DNA of 64,000 nucleotides. It comes from Taenia hydatigena. Its lineage: Eukaryota > Platyhelminthes > Cestoda > Cyclophyllidea > Taeniidae. A program made the translations under genes and the position numbers. The stretch covers positions 744,001 through 808,000 of the forward strand of contig JADWOT020001562.1 in assembly GCA_036345935.2 (NCBI GenBank), given 5' to 3'. The notes beneath the pieces are model-generated. The model was not told the DNA's origin, searched no databases, and worked only from the letters and a program-made list of their open reading frames with translations. This document shows positions 23,901 to 35,300 of the stretch, in pieces. The stretch's first letter is position 1. Every line of letters starts with the position of its first letter.

Positions 23901-25333
23901 GTTTTGCACTTGTCAGCTATTAACTCTCTAACTTGTGTTCAGATTTCTCTGTGTTCCCAAGATTGGTTACCGGACCAAAATATGTCCTGAAAATCACGCA
24001 CATTCGATACAGAGTGTCACAGATAGCGCGCAACCTCCATGATATAGGGCAGACAATGTCCGATCAGCTGGACACAACTCTCTGGATCAACGATATCTGA
24101 ACGTCTTTCTCTCTCTTCCAGATGGACCGTCTGGCACTTTACAGGTCGTCCGGTGGCGCACGAGACAGTGGAAAAGCGCGCCAATCCACGACCCGCTACG
24201 GTTGATCTGCCCGCAGCCACAGAACACGAGTTGTATCAGGTCTTGCCCCGCCCATTCCCACCCGACCAGCTGCCTCCGCCCCCCGCCCTTCCCACCGGTC
24301 AGGCAGCCGATGGCAAGTTTGTTGCTCAGGCAAGGATTCTCCGAATTTTCGTTTTCTGCTATCTTACACTTCTCGATCTGTCAGGCATGACCAAGTCACA
24401 TCCGAGACCAGAGCACATTTTAAGGAATGGAAACTGGAACGACTTTTTAACTTGGCTGTGCTCCTTGTTTAAGCTCATTTCAGCGCTGAGCTAGTATCTG
24501 AAAACCAGTTTTGGCACAGAAAGGCCTATCTTCCCCACCGAACAGTTCCAAAATAGTGTTTCGCTGTCGTCGGTGCGAGGGACTAATTAGTCCCGCATTC
24601 ACTTCTTTCAGCTGCCAGCAGTGCGTTTGGAGAAACCAAAGGCCTATGTGCCGCCGTCGCTGCGAAATCGCTCTGCCACCGCCATCCATGCTGCCAACGT
24701 GGCCTCGGGTCGACCCAATCGCGACCTTCACTCAGCAGCGCACCTCGCTTTCACGTCCGACTCCGGTACCATTGCCGCCGCCTCCCGTGGTCCCATTGGG
24801 GGTGTGGCTGTTGAAGCTGGAGCCTCCAAACAAGGTACTTCCCTACATACTACTTATGAGATAATGAGAGCTTGTGATGTCTAGCTTTTTCCATCAAAAG
24901 AAATAATTGTCCTTGTGACGAGTTATTCCCGTATTTGAAGCTGAACCTGTATGTACTAGACCAGCCATTTGCTGTTGAATTCTGGCGACTCACCGTGTGA
25001 AATCACCCGTTGCTAGTCTACCTAATCACCTCTTTTAGGGGGCAAGAGGAAGAAAAAGGGTGGCAGTGGTGGTGGAGGCGGAAATCAAGGCACCGAGGTT
25101 GCACAAACTTTGCCCAATCAGAAGCAGATCAACTTCCTCAAGAAGGTAATGCCTTTTTCATGCACAAATGTCGCCAAACTAATCCTCCGTCTTCCTTTCC
25201 TTAGAAATTGGGTGAAATTGAAAAGCTGAAGACGCTTCAGAAGACCACGAAACTAGAAAATACCCAGCTGGAGAAGATAGCGAGGGAGGAGAGTCTACGA
25301 CGCGAGCTAGAGCAATTAGAGCTTTGTAAATAA
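20973..25333 (+). CDS. EIF2A: Eukaryotic translation initiation factor 2A (eIF2A)
   Basis: WD-repeat initiation factor that delivers Met-tRNAi to the 40S subunit in a GTP-independent way and supports non-canonical initiation. Phase-checked exons: 21548-21614, 21851-21969, 22036-22135, 22173-22255, 22310-22413, 22455-22598, 23267-23444, 23514-23790, 24122-24329, 24612-24834, 25039-25145, 25205-25333. Diagnostic blocks are SYYGEQMLHF, NIKCEKLYSLGTGPWNQVYF, WLPDGAHIVTATTTPRLRIDNG, KPKAYVPPSLRN and a basic C-terminal KKKLGEIEKLK helix region. The first exon is less certain: 20973-21021 (MSPYVLISSLSAQRIQ) joins in phase to 21548 and would give about 595 residues, close to the roughly 585 of human eIF2A. 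The intron after 24329 appears to use a GC donor. AATAAA lies about 20 nt past the stop. PIG-P follows 127 bp downstream. Confidence 0.92.
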
Positions 25334-25460
25334 TAATGGCCTACTGTCTAAAGGAATAAATTGCAGCTTCATTTTTGGAATACCACTGGGTCTTCTCTCT
25401 TCTTCACGGATTGTGTTGCCTTTTGAGATGGTTAATGTCTGCTGCGGTCCTTTCAGCGCC

Positions 25461-26431
25461 ATGACCGTACCAACTGTTCGAATGAGGCGATACAAGTGTA
25501 AGTTGGCTATAAGGGGAGGAGGAGAGGATTTACGTCCCTTGTAGTTACCCTGCCAAAGTCGGTGAACACACCGGGACCTCTGACTGAACGCGGAATTCAG
25601 GGTTTTGTCACCTACATCTCGTCTTGGTTACTGTTTGGTAAGAAGCTGCCCGCCGAAGTGGTATTCAGTAGGATGAGACCTTCTACATTATTACTTGGTT
25701 CTGCAGGGATTTATCTCATCTGGGCCTACGTACCGCATCAGTACTTGCACAGTGTGGGAATAACTTATCTTCCTTCGAGGTAAAATCCCACTTTATTTCT
25801 TCAAATTTAGTAACATTTATCTCACTTTGCCAATTTGCGGGGTAGTCCAATACCTTTGGCGACCTCACCTTCATTGCGCTTGCTCTTAGTTCACCACTGG
25901 TCTCAACTCAGACTTTCCACGTGGCACCTAACCCTCTATCTCGAGGTCGATTGGCCTAGCAAAAAACGCGTCTTGCGTCGCAGAAAGTGTTTACTAGAAG
26001 AGATTGAGGCATTATCTCGCGTCCTCTTCCCTTTCAGGTGGTGGGCGATAGTTATTCCGTGGAGTCTTCTAGTTGCCCTGTTCGGGGGTGTCGGTATCTA
26101 CCTCTGGATGAATCGTTATCTCGTCCATCCTCTGTCATCCATCAATCTTGTCTGTGGTGTGTTGACTAGATGATCAAGGCATCCATTCAAATAAGGCGGT
26201 GGGTGTGTCTTACCAAATTCAAGTTCATTATTCTTTTCAGACGCCACGAATTCAGATCTAGGTCTTCTTCTCCGAAAGGACGACAGTGAAGAAGACAGAC
26301 AATTGTTTGAGTCGCAGCAGCGGAAGTACGCCTTCATACCGGATGGAGGTGTGATGCCACCCACCCTTGACCTCAGTCTTGATTGGGTCAATAAGCAGCT
26401 CCATCTCCATTCACAGAGTCGTTCCGTATAA
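25461..26431 (+). CDS. PIGP: GPI-GlcNAc transferase subunit P (PIG-P)
   Basis: Small membrane subunit of the complex that adds N-acetylglucosamine to phosphatidylinositol, the first step of GPI-anchor synthesis on the ER. Exons: 25461-25497, 25545-25637, 25707-25779, 26038-26156, 26241-26431; all phases agree, giving 170 residues. The family signature is clear: LTERGIQGFVTYISSWLLF, a first membrane segment GIYLIWAYVPHQYLHSVGIT, then YLPSRWWAIVIPWSLLVALF leading into a second membrane segment and the cytosolic tail ending HSQSRSV. A splice-acceptor-like TCCTTTCAG sits 4 nt before the ATG, only 127 bp after the eIF2A stop. The gene is convergent with the OST48 gene, whose stop lies 296 bp away. 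Confidence 0.88.
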
Positions 26432-26727
26432 CTGCTAACTCCTTTACGTGCCTTGAAAAAGAAGTTCCACTCGACGCTTGTTGACTAATCAGGCGAGTCT
26501 GGGGGAGATACTGATCGTAATGATTGAGGGGAAAGAATCGGTAGTTAGGCCGAAACATGGAACAGGGAGACCAGGAGGACTGTTTGATCTCAAAAAAACT
26601 GTATTTGCTAAACACTCAACAACTTGTCAATCCACACAAACACGCACACACTGACCCTTATTACGACTACAGGTAGAAAAGGGAATATAAGAAAATGATT
26701 TTGCTTAATGCCACCGCCGTCAACGCA

Positions 26728-28324
26728 TCAGTCCGTTTTTGTCTTAGGTTTGCCTTCCCTCAAGTAGAGATATACAAAGGAGAGGAGAAAGACACCCAAC
26801 ATCATTGAGATGGCGCTTGCGTAGTAGGGGTAGGCCGACGTGATGAAGCGCTCGTACTGCGTGTGTGTGAATGGACGAACGGAGATCTTTGGGAGGGACG
26901 AAACCACGTCAGAGCGAACGAAATAAAGAGACATTGAAAAGGAGGAGAAACTAACCTGTGTGGCACTAAATACGGAGGTATAACCAATTCGATGGTAATC
27001 CACAACCAATTTGAAAACCCCGTAAACGTCGGGCAGCTTCATCTGCATCTCGTAGCCGTGGTCTGAACACCAAATCAAGTTTGTGATAAAAAGACCCACC
27101 TTTGAACTTGAGGTTTCGACGTATGAATGGGTCAATTCGGACAAGTTCCAGCTGAATGTCCTCAGCTATGTAGTCTCGCCAAACACCGTTCTCGTCTTTT
27201 TCCACAATATCGATTTTGTAGATAATGTCGTCCGTTATTGTGTACTCATGACGGGCGATTGACTCACCAACCCTATGATGTGAGACGTTGGCAACACGAA
27301 GAACACCGGACTCCTTGAAGGTCCATCGCAAGAGATTATCACAGAACTCAGAGTTGCTAGAGCGTTCAAATCTGAAGTTTCCGAGTCGAAAAGCACGTAA
27401 GCTAGCTTACCGCCTGTTAGTAGCCTTGTTAACGACTGGAGAAGAGTAAAAGGCATCAGAAAACATCTCGATTGAACCGGCGAAGACGACACGGGCGTCG
27501 TTCCTGGCCTGCAGGGCCACGACAAGTTGTGTGTTCTTCCCAACTATGGTGGGATACTGTGAAACAACTTTTTTCGTGTCGTAAGAGAAGGACTTAGCTG
27601 ACCCATGCAAAACACTGATAAGGAGTGGGTTAGCGGGATCTGTGGAGATTCTAAAGAGAAAATAGAGTTGCAGGGATGCGGCTCACCCCACGCCACGGTA
27701 GAGAATGGGGTTCTTAAATCCTCCAGTAATAACCGGCACGTTTATAGCATTTTCTGGACTTGCAACGATTAGAGTATGCTAAAGGACCTGTAAAAGTGGC
27801 AAGGGTTTCTTACGTCCCCATTATCCATCTCATCGAAATTGTGATGATCAATAACGGATGAGTTGGACGCGTCGAATTCGACTCCACATTCACTGGCGAA
27901 ATCTCGAACAGCCTCTCCGAGTTCTGGACCTCCAGCAACGAGGACATTCCCACCATTGTCAACAAAATCAGTCAAAGCCTTTACACTTACATAGCCTCCA
28001 AACTCTAGAGCGAAATATGTATCGACGGAAAAGCCTTACCTGTTGTAGTAGGAGCAAAAATGATAACATGTTGGTAATTATATTCACCAAACTGCTTTAA
28101 ATCCAATGTGGAGTCGTCAGCATACTTAAAAGTAAGCCGGTAATTACGGTCTGCATAAAAACGAGTGAAGTGAGGCATGCAAAATTACCAGTAAGTGATT
28201 TGAAAAATCGAGAATGCGTATCACGAATAATGATGTTTTCTATGAGAACCAAAACATTTTTGTCACTAGCTTGGTTCTCAGTCTTAACCGAGAATAACAA
28301 GACAAACAGGAAGAAAAGCCTCAT
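26728..28324 (-). CDS. DDOST: Oligosaccharyltransferase 48-kDa subunit (OST48/DDOST)
   Basis: Essential non-catalytic subunit of the ER oligosaccharyltransferase, which transfers the lipid-linked glycan to Asn in nascent proteins. Exons on the minus strand: 28324-28189, 28150-28040, 28004-27814, 27778-27687, 27650-27411, 27371-27100, 27062-26956, 26886-26728. The sum is 1308 nt, or 435 residues, with every phase consistent. Features: signal peptide [33 protein letters not shown] near residue 105, [55 protein letters not shown] and a single C-terminal membrane segment. The tail ends KTKTD, a KXKXX ER-retrieval signal. Human OST48 is 456 residues. Confidence 0.96.
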
Positions 28325-28739
28325 CGGCCTTATGCAACTGCTCAAACACGGCGGTGGCACAAACGTGTAATTTGCAGCGTGTGTAAACGAAAGTATAGCT
28401 TAATGAGAAAATTGGCACCTCATTCCAGAATATAGATTTTGCATTCAGGTTTTTTGTGCCTGAGAAATCATTTCAGTTTATTCTAAATGAAGGCAAGCGG
28501 AAAAAAATTGGCCTAGTAATACGCGATTTGAAATTCAGTAAAATTTCGATCGTTAAGCTTCAGGTAGCAGTTCGACCACATTGTTTCCAGTTATAGCGTT
28601 AATGCTTGATTTCCAATGTCAAGAACCTTACATATAAATTTTTACGCGTCAAATGTGTCAAAATTTGCCTCATTGATTAGCGGATACTGTATTTCTAACA
28701 TGCTTGTTTTTGAACTCTTCCTTTAGGTATATTTGCGCC

Positions 28740-29640
28740 ACTTTAGGTTTTAGTAATTAGATTTTTGCCATGTGGTTTAGCCTCTGGCTCGAGCCCTTTG
28801 CCTTAATCCCTTTTCGGGGCGCTGCACCGATGGTAGCGGAAAACGGACTGTAGCGTTCCAAGGCTCCCTCGAAGGCGAAAGAAGGCAGAATGCTAGAGTA
28901 GAACATATATATTCAACGAACAGAGGAAAATAAGCTTCTGGCATAGCCCAAGGGCAGCCTACGCTGCCAGGACAATATGGCCACCTCTGTGACCCTGACC
29001 GAAACCGGTAGTTCAAACAAAAAAAGCACCACACGGACCTTGTCCTCAAAATTCACCTACCTTTTTCTCAACAGCTGGGTAATAAGCTTGAGTGTGATTG
29101 AAGAGGTGCAGATGCTGAATGTGAGAAAAAATGTGCCGATCCATAAACGAAGAGCTGAGAATGAAGTCTACCTTCGGCATCTACCCGAATCCCGTGTTTT
29201 GCTGGAAAGTTATTCATAACTAATGAATCACCAGTCAAGAACGATTAAGGAGCATTTCATTGCTGATTTGTCTATGGCATGTATGCCAAAATACCTAGTA
29301 AGCTAACTCCCTATACGTCCTTTACTTCTCTACTAGTTGCATAGAATCCAGATAGGCATAAATGGCAGCTCTGAAGTGGGGAAAAGATGTCACACTCTCA
29401 TGGAACTGCTAAATTTTTTCCTTCTCATAGGATTCTGGTTTTAGTCCGGTGTTTTTACACCTGGTCAAGGACACGCGTGACGGTCGGCACAATGTCCCTT
29501 CCCAGTATTCGTTTTGCATACTCTGTTGCAGATAAACTGAAGGGATAACGCGGTCGGTGCGTAGATGGTTTTCTTAGAGCCCCGATTACGATATGATGGC
29601 TGCCAGCGATTTGTTGACCAAGGGGAGCGCGGCGAGTAAT
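28740..29640 (+). mobile_element. Old TRIM-like element, plus strand, interrupted
   Basis: A decayed LTR end (TTTGCCTTAAT...TCGGGGCGCTGCA, about 28796-28826) leads into GATGGTAGCGGAAAACGGAC, the primer-binding-site-proximal sequence of the family. Internal sequence resumes at 29033 and includes CTACCTTCGGCATCTACCCG near 29170 and GATTACGATATGATGGCTGC near 29583, both matching the complete copies. An antisense LTR (28849-29032) splits it. The 3' LTR was not recognised. Edges are approximate. Confidence 0.65.
28849..29032 (-). mobile_element. Nested antisense solo LTR with 5-bp target duplication
   Basis: 184-bp LTR, TG...CA-bounded when read on the minus strand (start TGTGGTGC, end GAACGCTACA). 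It is flanked on both sides by CGGAC (28844-28848 and 29033-29037), a perfect 5-bp target duplication. The flanking DNA is itself TRIM internal sequence, so this is a younger insertion into an older element. Confidence 0.85.
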
Positions 29641-31141
29641 CCTAAAGTGATGTGGACGGCTATGCAAAGCGGTGGCTCTTGGTTTCGCTAATGGGACACT
29701 TTGTGTCTTGGCCATTGTATCGTTGCCGTGTAGGCAGGTATTTGGGCTATACCAATTGCCTTAGGCTCCTCTGCATACCGAGTACATATTACGCCTGAGT
29801 GTATGTTCTTCGTCAAGGAAGTCTCGGAGGGCTATAATGATGGACCTAAAAACTTCTTTGTGATGTTTATTCTCAGTGTCTTTGATGATCGCTTTCAAGG
29901 CGTTGGAATGATCATTTAAGGGCCCGTCAAACACAGAACATGTGTTCAAAACCCTACTCAAAGTACCTACAACAATATATGACAATAAATCCAATTTTTC
30001 AACTTCTTTGGAGTTTTAATTATTTCCCAGACCATTCTATGTAGAGGAAGCAAAATCTGCCTTACTCTAGCCTCAGGTGTGGTCGTGCACACAGTTAAAC
30101 GAATCACGATTCACTACATGTATCAGTTGTTGCAGCGTAGTTGCCAATCACATAACTTTCTGGCATTATTAAAGAGCAATTAATTCCGACGCCGCTGATA
30201 CACCTCTTCAGTTTCCGTTAATAGCCTTCACGGAATTATTCACCTTCACCAGAGACCCCCCTGGGGGGTCACGAATTTGTTTTAGGCCATATAAGTTAAC
30301 AAGACCCTCAGTTTCGGTTGGGGATGCTTACCGACAACAACAATGCAGCGATTTGAATCTTTTCTAGGCTTGTAATGAACCCAAGGACCGTAGAAGAGCG
30401 CAGAACCTCGGCACCCAAGCAACCTGAGAGGACTCGAAGGCCGTGCTACAGAGAGGCAGTACAAACTGTGTTGTTGTGCTCGCCTAATACCAACTCAGAC
30501 CACGAGAAGTGGGTCCAGCTAGTGGTGTCATAGTTATGTTTGCGCTGAAACTCAGGCTAGAGATGATGCCGGCTTCCAACAGCGCGTGGATAAAAGTGCA
30601 GCAAATTTTTGGGTCACGAATATTAGCACATGAAATCGTTCGCTTTCAAAGTGTATTTTCTACACAAATTTATTAGTTCTAAAACAAGAAAAAGTTGTCG
30701 TTTTAAGGTGACTTGTACTTTAACCAGTGGGTGCTATGAATGAATGCTCAATTTGACATTCTGCTCCGCAGCATAAAGAAAAACGAGAAAAAGACGAGTG
30801 TATCAAGCTGAGAAGAGAAGTCTTCGGTTTTATTGAATTCCAGACATCTGTTTTTTCTAAAAATGAAAAGTTTACAATGTCAACAGACTGTTAATGATTT
30901 AATCTCTATGACGATGCATTATATGTTGTCTATATTATTGAAGGCGCAAATATGTTGCAAAGAATTCATGGGAATTAGGTGATTGGTTTGCTAGTAAAAA
31001 ACAAGAATTCGAAACACTGGTTATGGCATTCATATGTCAAATTTTTCACAATATTAATGAAACTTACTATGACTAAAAAGAGCTTTAATAATAAACTCGA
31101 AGTTTAACTTTATACAAGTAATCCAAGCATTCGCGTAAAAC
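29641..31141. other. Intergenic; one short palindrome
   Basis: About 1.5 kb with no gene recognised. It holds a perfect 17-nt palindrome GACCCCCC-T-GGGGGGTC at 30254-30270. Confidence 0.4.
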
Positions 31142-31873
31142 CTATTTGTCTCCAGCCATACGGAACTGAAAAACAATACATCGGAACCATAATATGAGTT
31201 AATAACAGTTACAGCCAAAACGTCTGAGAAATTTGCAATATCAGCTCACTTCTCTCTCAGAAACAAAGTCATGCTTGGACTCCAACTCTTTTATTCTTGC
31301 ATTATAAAGCTCCTTTTGTCTTTTGAGATAGGCTACGCCTGCAGCTGAGCGAGAGACGACGTTTTTGCAGTGGTTTCCGGGATGGTGGCATGGCTCACTC
31401 CAAGTACCGTGAAAGTGGCCAAATGGATTATTGCCAGGAACACGATCTTGTGCTTCAGCCAAATGGCCGCGATCATTTGCTATGATTCTTGTTGGTACCT
31501 TCTTCCACTTAGGGTGCTTTAGATAAAAAATTAAGTTAGCCACCAAAGTTGTTATTTAGCTAAAAAACTAAAAAAACTTATGCGCCAAATGATGTCTGCA
31601 AGTATGAGGGCGTAAAACCAATGCGATTTTTAAGATGGAGTAGATTATTCACTTAAATATTGTGACATATAGAAAAGCAACAAACGGGACCGATTAGCGA
31701 TGCTAAGACTAGTATACTTATGATGCGAAATATCATTTACGGCTCACATCTGGCAGCTTCTTGGTCGGTCCATAATAACTGCTAAATTTGGGTGTAAAGC
31801 CGTCCTCAAACTAGCCAAATAAGTGATGGAAAATTCGATTGAAAACCTGTCCTGCGCAGTAATTTTTTGACAT
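31142..31873 (-). CDS. CFAP126: Flattop homolog (CFAP126), ciliary microtubule inner protein
   Basis: Small protein of ciliary axonemes and basal bodies; in vertebrates Flattop helps position basal bodies and is a microtubule inner protein. Exons on the minus strand: 31873-31847 (MSKNYCAGQ), 31810-31748 (FEDGFTPKFSSYYGPTKKLPD), 31516-31250 and 31165-31142. Phases agree, giving 126 residues. The hallmark is TRIIANDRGHL, followed by NPFGHFHGTWSEP and a SRSAAGVAYL block, matching the conserved core of Flattop in order. Human Flattop is about 177 residues; the difference is in the C-terminal tail. In a tapeworm the likely sites are flame cells of the protonephridia, sensory endings and sperm. Divergent from the gene starting at 32377, with about 500 bp between them. 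Confidence 0.88.
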
Positions 31874-32376
31874 TTAACAGGTAACAATATGTTCTTGTAG
31901 TAATCGGTCAATTAAATGAGACCTTTTCTGATCACCAGTATAGAAAACTGAAGTTTATTAATTTAAACAAGTATTGGTCATTAACCCATAGTTAATTGTC
32001 TAACAGATGGCAGTGCTTTAGTAATGCTTCTCTAATCTTTTGATTCACTCTCCTGCGACTGCAGTAACTGTGCAGATATGTTGTCAAATTCGAAACTTAA
32101 AAATGCATTGCCTAATAATTAATTTAAGCAGCAAAGGCTATTAAAAATAAACTTAAAAAATTAGCCAAACCAGGCTTAAAACAATTTTTTTGTCCGAAAA
32201 CATTGCGGCAGTCACGAGTCCTATATTTTTCTCTTTAAAAAGAATAAGCTTAGATATAAGTCTCATATCTTAATACGCATGTTTGTCTAGCTTGTTTTAG
32301 AATTAAGCACTTTTATGTTTCGTTTTAACGTTTGTTTGTCTTTACATGTATATCTGTGCTTCGTTTGGATTATCGT
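31874..32376. promoter_or_regulatory. Shared divergent promoter region (inferred)
   Basis: About 500 bp between the start codons of Flattop (minus) and the coiled-coil protein (plus). Very AT-rich; I identified no defined element. Called a promoter region only from the gene arrangement. Confidence 0.3.
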
Positions 32377-35300
32377 ATGATCGGATTAGCCCCTCAGTGG
32401 CGTCTGATGGACGTTGGAAACCGCGAGGAGGATGATTTTAGATCAGATCTCCTAATTTGCAAATCCTGTGAAAATGTATGCTTTGCACTTTATTCCTTAT
32501 TTCTTGTAGTCGTCAAGTTCGTTTAAATGCTTAATACAATAATGAACTTATTGATGGGCATTTAAATGTAATGTATTGACATTAAGATTCGTTTGTCTTT
32601 TAGGCCAGCTGCCGTCGTGTCGCTGACCATGCGTCAAAACTGTTACACGCTAGTGCTTTTCTTAAATCATATATTTTACATCAACACCGAAGCCAGGCAC
32701 ACTTGAGCTCTCAAACTCGCCTCGATAATAACGATGTTGCTCTTACCCGTTCCTGTACTGATCATGCTGCTTTACAGCGTCAAGTTGAAGAGGGACTTTC
32801 TCTCCAACGAGAGGTACAGCATTTGCGCAAAGAATTGGATTTTCATCGCGTAAGTTCAGTGAATACTTACCAAACGTTTGTTGAATGCTTAGGAAGCGAT
32901 AGATAATTACAAACAATTGCTAAGTGATGGGAACAGTCTTAGAGAAGAACTTCGCAATGAGTTGACTCAGGCGAGGAAATCTGCATCCATCGCTCGTGCT
33001 GCTTTGGAACAGGAAAAACGGAATCATGTTCCTCAAATGAGTTCTCTAACTCCAGGCCCTATTGACGGTGTCAGCCGTTGGTTTGAGGCATACAATGAGG
33101 AGAATGCAAAGCTTCTGGAATCCATCCGATCACTGACTAATAAGGTAGGTTCACTATTTATTCATTCGGCTCTAATAGTCTGTTTCTTAAGGAAATGGAA
33201 CTCGCAGGAGTAATCTCACGAGTGAAGGCCTATATCAAAGAGGAAGTGGACCGGATTATCAAATCGAAGGGCCAAAATACGAACACCGTTTTTTCCGGGT
33301 CGTGGTTTTTGGGCCTTCTGGGTTTGCTAAGCCTTCCTTGTCCTGCCGCTCTGAAATACAAACTTATGCCCGTTCGTTCACCGCCATCATCATCACCACG
33401 ACGGCGGCCTTCCAAACGTCGTCGACGCAATAGCTCGGTATCCAAGCCGCCCAAAAAGCATCCCTCAGCCCTAGAGAGTATTTTGAGTGAGCTGGACGAA
33501 GCGAGTGTCGACGTGGCCATCCATACTCCAGACAAGTCCCAGTGTCGAACTCATACCTTATCCTCTTCCTCCTCTGCTTCCTCTTCTGATTTTGTGGAAG
33601 CATCACCAAGACCGCGAACCCGAGAAGCGAAGCGTTTGCGGCGTGACTGTGATATTTCTCCGCCTCCTCTATCGCAAAAACTTCCAGCTAAGGATGCTCA
33701 AGGAGATGTCTCGCCAACCTCATCTCAGAAGTCCCGAAAATTGCCTGAAATTGGAGTGTGTTATAGTCTCTCCGATCAGAGTGGGTTGTTTTCCTCTGCT
33801 AATCAAATGTTTAAGTCTTGCGGAATGGAGATCCTTCTTTGGAAGTGGCGCTATCTTTTTTTTCTTCATTTTTAATGCATGATGAGGCCTTTTGTCCGCA
33901 AGCACTGTACGGTCTAACCATGACAATCGACATAACTAGGTACACACAGCCATTTATTCACCGTTACTAATATCCATGTGATCATAATATTTATTAGAAG
34001 CGCGTTTTACCTCCACGGTATTTATTGTTCCTTGTCGAAATCTTAAGTTACGTTTTACTTCAAAGTACAAAATGGGTCTCTATGCCACTACTCTTTTTGA
34101 CAGAGAAGTCGGGGAAGCATGATGAAAGGAAAGAATCATTGCGGATTTCCAGCTCTGTATTACAAAACGATGTACAATCACGCGAGCATATTCGTGAGCT
34201 TTTCATTTATTTTTCGAAATCTTGAATCCCCCTTCTTGAGTGCTTTCATTCATCCTCTTTGTCTTCCCCAGCGCATTCAACGGCAGAATCGGTCGTTGAA
34301 AACGTGAGTCCTTCCCTCCAAACATCCACAGTCGATTTAGATGAGGTGGAGGCCCCTCCGGTGATAGAAAACCAGCCCCTCATAGGTCAGTTAGAAACTT
34401 GTTAGCCCCAGTCTGATCTAGGGACTGAAATAATTGTGAGATATTGTTTTATAGAATCGGGGTTCTCATCACCTGTTCTTCGACCGTCGTCACCTCCTAA
34501 GCCTCATGAAACTACTATTGGGGAAATGGAGCCTGAAAAGGAAAATTCATTTGGTTAGTTTTATTTTCGGTGTTCTGTGCATGTATGCGTTGAACATCTT
34601 TTTGTACTCTATTTTCTCATTTAGAGAAGAATAGTAATAAAGATGGTGTACCAAAAAAAAGTTCAACGACTAAGAGGTCCCGGCTCCGCAAGACCGGCTC
34701 TCCTCAAGGCTTATCTCCTACGGACCGCGTTCAAACGAGTCCGTCTGTCGCATCAACGCAACAGAGGAAACCGCCCTCTTTGCCCACCTCCCTAGCCGAG
34801 ATTATTACAGCCAAATTCTCCAAAGCCGTTTTCGATTGGTTTAATGATATCACCACTTATGAAGTAGCTAAGGCGGCACCTTCGCAACCACAACCTCAAG
34901 TTGCTGAGCCTAAACCAGTTCCTCCCCCTTCTGCAAAAGAGAATAAGAAGGAGGCCACCCCTCGAAAATTGAGTATTCCCCTCGGTAGCTGCGTGGGAAT
35001 GGAGTCGGGTATTGTCAGCACTCCTCAACCTCAATCTCTTCTCGAAGACCTGACTGCTCACTTTGTCGGGCAACGGGCGTTTGGTCAGCCTTCTGCTTCC
35101 AGTCTATCCATGGAAGTTGTCTGTGAAGCACTCATACAGGCACTGGAACTGGTTCCTGGAGCTGATCCAAGCCTTGCTCCTCATCCTCCTGATCCCGTCC
35201 TCCGAGCTGCAAGTCTGTTGAAGGCAATAGATAAGCCCCGGGAAACATCATCCTTCACCCTCTGGTTCCGTGTTCGTCCTCACGCCAAGAAGAAGCGTCG

